From positions 1 to 7,289 of the forward strand of contig JAKOSS010000146.1 in the NCBI GenBank assembly GCA_029777145.1: a stretch of DNA of 7,289 nucleotides. Direction: 5' to 3'. A program made the position numbers and the translations under genes. Shown here one piece after another: positions 1 to 4,116 of the stretch (positions are counted from its first letter, which is position 1; every line of letters begins with the position of its first letter). The DNA comes from Acidobacteriota bacterium (GTDB taxonomy: Bacteria > Acidobacteriota > Blastocatellia > Pyrinomonadales > Pyrinomonadaceae). The notes under the pieces were generated by a model, which was not told where the DNA came from, did not search any database, and was given only the letters and a program-made list of their open reading frames with translations.

Positions 1-950
1 ATATGGCTCGCGTCCTCACGCGCCGACGACGAGTCGTGAAGTTCGGATTCTTCCCGAAGCTGCGTCAGAATCTCGGAAACGCGGATTTGGACATTCGGCG
101 ATGTGTCGTGAAATGCGCCCGCGAAATCGAAGGATGCGCTCAGCTTTTCACCGAGATTCTGATTCGCCCGCGTCAGCAGGTCGTTGAATACGTTGCCCAG
201 CAGTAAGTTGCATTCGACCGAAACGGCGGCGACCGCCGGATCATAAAAGACGTCGCCGAGTTCCCGTTTGTAGGCGCGGAGCCGATCGAAGATGTTGCTG
301 CGGATCAGATCCTCGAAATCGACGAGCATCTCGGCTTCAAGCAGGAATTCTTCGAATCGCGCGACGGCGCCATGGACTTCATTCGTCGGGGCGGACGGCG
401 CGAATTCTTCGCCGTCCCATTTCGTGAACAGATCGGTCAGTTCCGCGATCCGCTCAACGCGGCCGTTGCGCGCCTCGCGACGCGAATGGTTGACAGTGCT
501 GAAGAGTCGGGTGAGGACAAGATCGAATTTGCTCAGATGTTCGAGCCGGTTTTCAGATCCGCGGTAGAAATAGGCGAGCGCGACGAACACCGCGCGGTCG
601 AAGGATTGATTGGAAGTGTCGAAAAAGCGGCGCAGGTGATACGTCTCGATCTTGGCGTCGCGCTGTTCGAGAAGGCCGCGCCACAAGTTGAATTCCTGAT
701 CGATCGCGAACTGGATCTGAATGAACTCATCGGCTGCCGTTTCAGGCGGGAGCGCCTTCACTTTCTGGAGGTTGTTCTTGACGAACTCGATGTCGAAAAG
801 GTTGTGGTCGGGAGAGAAAAGCCGGCGTTCGATCTCGGCGAGTATCTTTTCCGTTACCCTCAGGTTTATCGCGATGTCTCCGGCAAACTTCAGGAATTGC
901 GCGGCAGTCCTTTTGCCGACGGCGACGGAATGATGAATTGCAACTGTCAT
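1..950 (-). CDS. Unrecognised alpha-helical protein, 3' end outside window
   Basis: An open frame of 316 codons runs from ATG at 950-948 leftwards off the window with no stop, so the protein is C-terminally incomplete here. The start is supported by GAGG at 957-960, six bases upstream of the ATG. I do not recognise the family. The visible protein begins MTVAIHHSVAVGKRTAAQFL, has no signal peptide and no membrane segment, and is rich in charged and aromatic residues in a pattern suggesting long amphipathic helices, so it is probably cytoplasmic. It has a single Cys (about residue 247) and no Walker, zinc-ribbon or other catalytic signature I can name. Stretches such as FNLWRGLLEQRDAKIETYHL (87-106) and VFVALAYFYRG (121-131) would be useful search seeds. 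It starts 18 bp after the pilin stop on the same strand, which argues for co-transcription with the pilin; a role linked to pilus function is inference only. Confidence 0.8.
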   Translation of the reverse strand, partial: MTVAIHHSVAVGKRTAAQFLKFAGDIAINLRVTEKILAEIERRLFSPDHNLFDIEFVKNNLQKVKALPPETAADEFIQIQFAIDQEFNLWRGLLEQRDAKIETYHLRRFFDTSNQSFDRAVFVALAYFYRGSENRLEHLSKFDLVLTRLFSTVNHSRREARNGRVERIAELTDLFTKWDGEEFAPSAPTNEVHGAVARFEEFLLEAEMLVDFEDLIRSNIFDRLRAYKRELGDVFYDPAVAAVSVECNLLLGNVFNDLLTRANQNLGEKLSASFDFAGAFHDTSPNVQIRVSEILTQLREESELHDSSSAREDASH

Positions 951-968
951 TTGTGACCTCTGGGGCAG

Positions 969-1391
969 TTATCTCAAACGGATGGTCTGAATTTCTCCAC
1001 TTTGATTCATGAAGAAGGATGGATAGAAGAAGCGGGTATCGACACGGTAAACCACGATCTGGTAGCCGGTCTTGAGGGAATTGAGCGTGGGCGAAGGCGA
1101 CATCAGATACATGTAGCTGCTCTTGTACAGGCGCGATCCGACGGTTGTGCCGAAAGACTGTTTGAACGTCGCGTTGAGTTCGTTCAGACGGGCGTAGCGC
1201 CGGTTCTGCGAATAGTACATCAGTTGGTCGGTGTGCATCGTCCGGAGCGTGCCGATTGTCGCGCCGCGCTGCGCCGCTTCCCGCGCCTTGAGCATCGACG
1301 GGACTCCGATCGACGCGAGGACTCCGACGATCACGACGACCATCAGCATTTCGACAAGTGAGAACCCTTTTTGGGAGTCTGCTCTTTTCAT
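969..1391 (-). CDS. Type IV pilin / type II secretion-like pseudopilin
   Basis: This 140-residue protein is a class III signal-peptide (prepilin) protein. It has a short basic leader MKRADSQKG, then the cleavage site G9/F10, with Phe at mature +1 and Glu at +5 (E14). A hydrophobic N-terminal helix of about 20 residues follows (FSLVEMLMVVVIVGVLASIG, 10-29). By family knowledge a PilD-type peptidase cuts after G9 and N-methylates F10, and the subunit assembles in the inner membrane into a pilus or pseudopilus. The globular part (about 35-140) is small and has no Cys, so it lacks the C-terminal disulfide loop of Pseudomonas-type PilA. It ends in a strand-like segment with NQSGEIQTIR. ATG at 1391 is chosen because AGGAGG (1400-1405) lies eight bases upstream and it gives a normal leader. 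The frame stays open further upstream to 1475, but that would add 28 residues before the leader. Major pilin, minor pilin and GspG/H-like pseudopilin cannot be separated from sequence alone. The next gene follows after 18 bp. Confidence 0.93.
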   Translation of the reverse strand: MKRADSQKGFSLVEMLMVVVIVGVLASIGVPSMLKAREAAQRGATIGTLRTMHTDQLMYYSQNRRYARLNELNATFKQSFGTTVGSRLYKSSYMYLMSPSPTLNSLKTGYQIVVYRVDTRFFYPSFFMNQSGEIQTIRLR

Positions 1392-1399
1392 TTCAATCG

Positions 1400-1405
1400 C
1401 CTCCT
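1400..1405 (-). promoter_or_regulatory. Shine-Dalgarno of the pilin gene
   Basis: AGGAGG on the minus strand lies eight bases before ATG at 1391. It fixes the pilin start at 1391 rather than at the longer in-frame possibility at 1475. Confidence 0.85.
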
Positions 1406-1423
1406 GGACGCCGTTGAAACCGC

Positions 1424-1470
1424 AAAAGTGCAAAGAATTGTCATCGCGAATGACAAAACATTGCACGTTT
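1424..1470 (-). promoter_or_regulatory. 47-base imperfect palindrome / leader hairpin
   Basis: Two nested inverted repeats share one centre at 1447. The inner pair is TTGTCAT (1438-1444) and ATGACAA (1450-1456) around a five-base loop; the outer pair is GTGCAA (1428-1433) and TTGCAC (1461-1466). AAA (1424-1426) and TTT (1468-1470) add three more pairs, and 1435 pairs with 1459, giving 17 paired positions of 21. It sits 18 bases before the pilin Shine-Dalgarno. If transcription starts at the sigma-54 promoter, it lies inside the mRNA leader and would fold as a hairpin; as DNA it could be a two-part operator. Confidence 0.65.
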
Positions 1471-1483
1471 CGCACAACTTCAA

Positions 1484-1545
1484 GCGCCGCCGGGCGTGTT
1501 TTTGAAGGATTTGGGGGTTTTTACTGCTTTGCCCGGGGCCGGCGC
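1484..1545 (-). promoter_or_regulatory. GC-rich long-range stem at the predicted 5' end of pilin mRNA
   Basis: On the minus strand GCGCCG (1545-1540) pairs perfectly with CGGCGC (1489-1484), and CCGGGC (1536-1531) pairs perfectly with GCCCGG (1495-1490). This makes a 12-bp GC stem with one three-base bulge (1539-1537). It closes a 35-base loop rich in A and C that includes a CCCCC run. The first paired base coincides with the start site expected from the sigma-54 promoter. Local GC-rich hairpins within either arm are possible competitors. Confidence 0.5.
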
Positions 1546-1555
1546 CGGTTATCGT

Positions 1556-1572
1556 CGCAAAGCACGTGCCAA
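1556..1572 (-). promoter_or_regulatory. Sigma-54 (RpoN) -24/-12 promoter for the pilin operon
   Basis: The minus strand reads TTGGCACG (1572-1565), four bases, then TTGC (1560-1557). This matches the RpoN consensus YTGGCACG-N4-TTGCW except for the last W (G at 1556). The invariant GG (1570-1569) and GC (1558-1557) are exactly ten bases apart. Transcription would begin near 1545, giving a leader of about 154 bases before the pilin ATG. By established knowledge pilA is RpoN-dependent in Pseudomonas, Myxococcus and Geobacter, under PilR-type activators, so the location fits the function. An activator of this class would be required; none is encoded in the window. Confidence 0.75.
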
Positions 1573-1660
1573 AGTCCGCATCCGCCTCCGGCGTGCGTCC
1601 GATTTTTTCAAGATTCCAACTTGTCAGTTACTTTCAATTTCATTAACCTTTTTGTTTGAC

Positions 1661-1678
1661 TCGAAATCGACCTTTCGA
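1661..1678. promoter_or_regulatory. Inverted repeat, possible activator or repressor site
   Basis: TCGAAA (1661-1666) and TTTCGA (1673-1678) form a perfect six-base dyad with a six-base spacer. Its centre is about 125 bp upstream of the predicted pilin start site, a usual distance for a sigma-54 enhancer-binding protein, and 30 bp before the SDR start codon. The arms are short, so chance is possible. Confidence 0.3.
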
Positions 1679-1688
1679 ACTGTAGATC

Positions 1689-1692
1689 GGAG
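1689..1692 (+). promoter_or_regulatory. Shine-Dalgarno that selects the TTG start of the SDR
   Basis: GGAG lies seven bases before TTG at 1700-1702. An ATG at 1695-1697 is out of frame, only two bases from the GGAG, and is followed at once by TTT and TGA, so it cannot be the start of the SDR. Confidence 0.6.
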
Positions 1693-1699
1693 AAATGTT

Positions 1700-2449
1700 T
1701 TGACGCTATTACTTGAAGGAAAACGAGCGTTTGTCAGCGGCGGAACGCGCGGGATCGGAGCGGCGGTCTGCGAGGTCTTTGCACGTGAGGGCGCTGACGT
1801 TGCGTTCAACTACCACAGCAGCGATTCGCTCGCGGACGAGGTGCGGGCGAAGATCGAATCCTTTGGCCGCCGGGCGCTGAGTTTCAAAGTGTCAGTCACG
1901 GACCGTTTCGGGATGAAGCACGTGGCGCGCGAGATCCTCGACAAATGGGGCCCGATCAACGTTCTGGTCAACAACGCCGCGGTCAACAAGGCGGATAATT
2001 TTGCGACGACGACCGATCGTTCGTGGGACTGGGTTGTCGATACGAACGTCAACAGTCTTTTTGCCGTCACCAAACCATTTTACAAGCAAATGATCCGGGA
2101 GCGCTCCGGATCGATCCTGAACATCACTTCGGTCGGCGCCATCCGGTCGTTGCCGACGTCGGTGCACTACGCGACGTCGAAGGCGGCGATGATCGGATTT
2201 ACGAAATGCCTTTCGCGCGAGGCGGCGAATTTCGGGATCACCGTCAACGCCATCGCCGCCGGGATCTTCGATACCGACCTCGGACACACGCTTCCTCCGC
2301 GTTTGCTTCAGATGCACGATTTTTGGGTATCGAAAGGACGTGTCGGAAAACCGATCGAACTGGCCGAATTCGCCGCGTTCATGACCAGCGACAGGAACAG
2401 CTTCATGAACGGGGAAATCGTAATCGTGGATGGCGGTGCGGTCACCTGA
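1700..2449 (+). CDS. SDR-family oxidoreductase, FabG-like
   Basis: A 249-residue classical short-chain dehydrogenase/reductase with one Rossmann domain, catalysing NAD(P)-dependent interconversion of a carbonyl and an alcohol. In order: the nucleotide-binding glycine motif SGGTRGIG (13-20), the NNAA strand motif (91-94), Asn116, and the catalytic Ser144, Tyr157 and Lys161 (YxxxK). The C-terminal GEIVIVDGG segment (238-246) is typical of FabG-like members. Arg17 and the FNYHSS stretch (36-41) after the second strand resemble NADPH-preferring enzymes. The usual Pro-Gly after the NAxx motif is Ala187-Gly188. The TTG start at 1700 is chosen from the GGAG seven bases upstream, the normal family length and the position of the glycine motif. 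The frame is open back to 1496, but those 68 extra residues look unlike any SDR and overlay the pilin promoter. It stands alone, not in a fatty-acid operon, so 3-oxoacyl-ACP reductase is only one possibility and the substrate is unknown. Confidence 0.92.
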   Translation: MTLLLEGKRAFVSGGTRGIGAAVCEVFAREGADVAFNYHSSDSLADEVRAKIESFGRRALSFKVSVTDRFGMKHVAREILDKWGPINVLVNNAAVNKADNFATTTDRSWDWVVDTNVNSLFAVTKPFYKQMIRERSGSILNITSVGAIRSLPTSVHYATSKAAMIGFTKCLSREAANFGITVNAIAAGIFDTDLGHTLPPRLLQMHDFWVSKGRVGKPIELAEFAAFMTSDRNSFMNGEIVIVDGGAVT

Positions 2450-2480
2450 TCGTCGGAGCTACCGCTACCGAACTCAAGAG

Positions 2481-2514
2481 AAAAGAGCCGGACGGAAATG
2501 TCCGACTCTTTTTT
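2481..2514. terminator. Bidirectional intrinsic terminator
   Basis: A stem pairs 2481-2493 with 2500-2512 (12 of 13 positions, one C/A mismatch at 2488/2505) around the loop GGAAAT. On the plus strand it runs into six T (2509-2514), ending the SDR transcript 31 bp after its stop. On the minus strand the A-rich left arm gives a shorter T tract (2484-2481), ending the DUF2911 operon, whose stop codon is at 2531-2529. The site lies between convergent genes, as such shared terminators do. Confidence 0.85.
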
Positions 2515-2528
2515 CAATTTCACGCAAA

Positions 2529-3401
2529 CTAGATCTTCGCCTTCCAACCGGCGATCGCCCGCTCGGCATTGGCGGTGTTCTGTTTCGCCGCCTTGCCGAT
2601 CGCAACGGCCTTTTCGCCGGCCTCGACGGCTTCCTTGAACCGTCCCATCTCAGCGAGAAGCCGCGCCTTCGCCCAGAGATTCGGCATCGTCTCGCGCGAG
2701 CTGATCGCGGCGTTCAGAAGGTTGAGCGTTTCGTCGTATTTCGACGTGACCTTCTGTCCGATCACGAAGTTCGCGAGCTGGAGCGGTGTCCCCGCCATAT
2801 CGCTCCGGATACCGTCGACGAGACGCGAGTTCATATCGCCGATGTCGATCGTGAAAGGCACGACCATCTTCTCCCAACGGATCTGAACGTCCGCAGTGGT
2901 CAACCCGACGTTGGCGAACATGATCGCCATCGTTTCGAACGATTCGCCGGTTGCCGGCTTCGCAGGAATGCGGAGTTGATCCTGGGCGGCGTCGTAGCTG
3001 AAGCTGCCCCACTGGTCCCAGGTTTTGTTGAACACGATCGACCATTCGCCGTTCCCGGGAATGCTGAACAGTCCGTATTTGCCTTTCGGAAGCCGTTGTC
3101 CGTTGACCAAGATGTCGCCGCTGGTTTCAAAAACGGTCGCGTTGTTCGCGCCGGTCCGCCAAACCTGACCGTTGGGGACGAGGCAGTCATATGTCGCGCC
3201 GCCTTTGGGAACGACGTCCGTCGACGTGCATCCCCAAATCGTGCGGCCCTTGGCGTTGGGGCGAAAGTACGAGATCGAGACGGTGACGTCGCCGATCACT
3301 TGTTTTACATCCTGTCGGGGACTGACCTGGATCGGAAACTGCGCAGCGGCGCCCGCTGAGACGACGAGAGTAACGACAATCGTCAAAATAAGCCTGTTCA
3401 T
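2529..3401 (-). CDS. Secreted DUF2911-domain protein with C-terminal TPR-like helices
   Basis: A 290-residue exported protein. Residues 1-20 form a signal peptide (MNR, a hydrophobic core, then AGAAA with likely signal peptidase I cleavage before Q21), so it should act in the periplasm or outside. Residues about 25-165 are a DUF2911 domain, recognised from PNGQVWRTGANNATVF (76-91), the LPKGKYGLFSIPG segment (104-116) and WSIVFNKTWDQWGSFSYD (120-137). The biochemical role of DUF2911 is not known to me. Residues 219-290 are helical, with a TPR-like hairpin (about 239-272, including ARLLAEMGRFKEAVEAGEKA). Two Cys (58 and 73) flank a stretch between the GRTIWG and LVPNGQ motifs and could form a disulfide. 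ATG at 3401 is chosen over TTG at 3407 because GGAGG (3409-3413) is seven bases upstream of it. The upstream SRPBCC stop lies two bases before this ATG, implying translational coupling. Confidence 0.88.
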   Translation of the reverse strand: MNRLILTIVVTLVVSAGAAAQFPIQVSPRQDVKQVIGDVTVSISYFRPNAKGRTIWGCTSTDVVPKGGATYDCLVPNGQVWRTGANNATVFETSGDILVNGQRLPKGKYGLFSIPGNGEWSIVFNKTWDQWGSFSYDAAQDQLRIPAKPATGESFETMAIMFANVGLTTADVQIRWEKMVVPFTIDIGDMNSRLVDGIRSDMAGTPLQLANFVIGQKVTSKYDETLNLLNAAISSRETMPNLWAKARLLAEMGRFKEAVEAGEKAVAIGKAAKQNTANAERAIAGWKAKI

Positions 3402-3403
3402 AT

Positions 3404-3889
3404 TCAACCCTCCAATTTCTGCTTTGCCTTATTGATAAATGTCCGAATCATTCCGGCGATGTGTTTCGTCATTTCGTTGCTGATCATGCTCTCTCCGGCG
3501 ACGCCGGCGAGAAGGTGCAGATCTTTCGCGGATCGCCGGCGCAATTCAACCATCTGCAGGTAGTTAACGAGTGTCCGGCCGGCGGTGCGTTCCATGAAAT
3601 CGGCCGAGTATCGCAGGAAATTCTGCGACTCTCCCGGGAGCGGCATCCACTCGATACGTTCTTCCGAATCCTCGGTCTGGGTGACCGCAAAGCGCTGCGA
3701 AAAATCGCCGACAAGCGGTACAGTGACGGCGATCCGCCAGTGGTTTATGCCCTTTGAGTCGGCGAAGATGCTTTCGACACCCGGCATCAGATCGATGAAA
3801 TTTCGGACGTCCGCGAAGAATCCGCGAACGGACTCAAGGTCGGAACGTACTTCGATAGTGTCGACGCACTTGGCGCGGATGGCAAACAT
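3404..3889 (-). CDS. SRPBCC (polyketide cyclase / CoxG-like) family protein
   Basis: A 161-residue protein with the START/SRPBCC lipid-binding-type layout. An opening strand (KCVDTIEVRSDLESV, 7-21) is followed by a helix with the family-typical FFADVRNFIDLMPGVESI (24-41). Alternating strands come next (about 50-115, including HWRIAVTVPLVGDF, FAVTQTEDSEERIEWMPLPG and TLVNYLQMVEL), then a long C-terminal helix (about 119-161). Such proteins hold hydrophobic ligands in a cavity; CoxG-like members bind membranes or quinones, but no ligand can be assigned here. There is no signal peptide, so it is probably cytoplasmic. No good Shine-Dalgarno precedes ATG 3889; that start is kept because no other start codon nearby fits the fold. 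Its last codons contain the ribosome site of the DUF2911 gene, and its TGA (3406-3404) ends two bases before that gene's ATG. A sigma-70 promoter at 3977-4006 would drive both genes. Confidence 0.8.
   Translation of the reverse strand: MFAIRAKCVDTIEVRSDLESVRGFFADVRNFIDLMPGVESIFADSKGINHWRIAVTVPLVGDFSQRFAVTQTEDSEERIEWMPLPGESQNFLRYSADFMERTAGRTLVNYLQMVELRRRSAKDLHLLAGVAGESMISNEMTKHIAGMIRTFINKAKQKLEG
3409..3413 (-). promoter_or_regulatory. Shine-Dalgarno of the DUF2911 gene, inside the SRPBCC gene
   Basis: GGAGG on the minus strand sits seven bases before ATG 3401, within the last codons of the SRPBCC gene. It decides the start and supports coupled translation of the two genes. Confidence 0.75.
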
Positions 3890-3976
3890 GCGGAAATTCG
3901 ATCAAAATAGCGAAAATCGGGCGGCAACGGGATCGCGGATTCGCTGGTCCGTATCGGGAACGATTCGTTTTGGAAG

Positions 3977-4006
3977 ATTGTAAAGATGACGACCGACGAG
4001 CGTCAA
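3977..4006 (-). promoter_or_regulatory. Sigma-70 promoter for the SRPBCC-DUF2911 operon
   Basis: On the minus strand TTGACG (4006-4001) and TACAAT (3982-3977) are separated by 18 bp; each hexamer matches the consensus at five of six positions. The predicted start is near 3970, giving a leader of roughly 80 bases. Confidence 0.65.
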
Positions 4007-4019
4007 ACGGAAAAAAACA

Positions 4020-4049
4020 TTGACTGGGAAAACGACGGGAGTTTAGAAT
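4020..4049 (+). promoter_or_regulatory. Sigma-70 promoter for pilT
   Basis: TTGACT (4020-4025) and TAGAAT (4044-4049) are separated by 18 bp; each hexamer matches the consensus at five of six positions. The predicted start is near 4056, giving a leader of about 60 bases before ATG 4117. Its -35 lies 13 bp from the -35 of the opposite-strand promoter. Confidence 0.65.
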
Positions 4050-4116
4050 TTACTTCGGATCAACGACTTATACGTTTTCTTCCAAACAATTCCCCGGATC
4101 CACCAGGTAATTCTCT

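Larger units (their letters stand above)
1392..1699. other. Divergent intergenic region between pilin and SDR
   Basis: These 308 bp separate the pilin (minus) from the SDR (plus). Read on the minus strand they hold, in order, a possible upstream activator dyad (1661-1678), a sigma-54 promoter (1556-1572), a GC-rich long-range stem (1484-1545), a 47-base imperfect hairpin (1424-1470) and the pilin Shine-Dalgarno. For the plus-strand SDR I see only weak sigma-70 matches. TTGTCA at 1621-1626 has no good -10. TTGACT at 1656-1661 pairs only with TAGATC at 1683, a 21-bp spacer, and a start there would lose the ribosome site. I see no credible small gene here. Confidence 0.7.

Noticed and set aside
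372..956. Plus-strand open frame of 194 codons.
   Set aside because: It mirrors the minus-strand helical protein gene, which is open over 316 codons with a good ribosome site. The plus-strand product is Arg/Glu/Val-rich with no fold signal.
1392..1475. Longer pilin start at 1475.
   Set aside because: It would put 28 non-leader residues before MKRADSQKG and ignore the excellent AGGAGG eight bases before 1391. The reading comes from the leader palindrome.
1484..1503. Plus-strand GC hairpin followed by five T, considered as a terminator.
   Set aside because: No plus-strand gene precedes it; the stem is only four to five pairs and the same bases make a better long-range stem on the minus-strand transcript.
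1677..1687. GAACTGTAGAT occurs here and again at 5357-5367, both after a TTGAC box.
   Set aside because: A shared 11-mer is expected by chance several times in a window this size, and the spacing to TTGAC differs (21 versus 18 bp), so it is not a convincing common element.
1496..1699. N-terminal extension of the SDR from an in-frame ATG at 1496.
   Set aside because: The added 68 residues do not resemble any SDR N-terminus, there is no clear ribosome site at 1496, and the stretch overlays the pilin sigma-54 promoter and leader structures.
2430..3359. Plus-strand open frame of 309 codons.
   Set aside because: It is antisense to the clear DUF2911 gene, very Arg-rich, and crosses the terminator.
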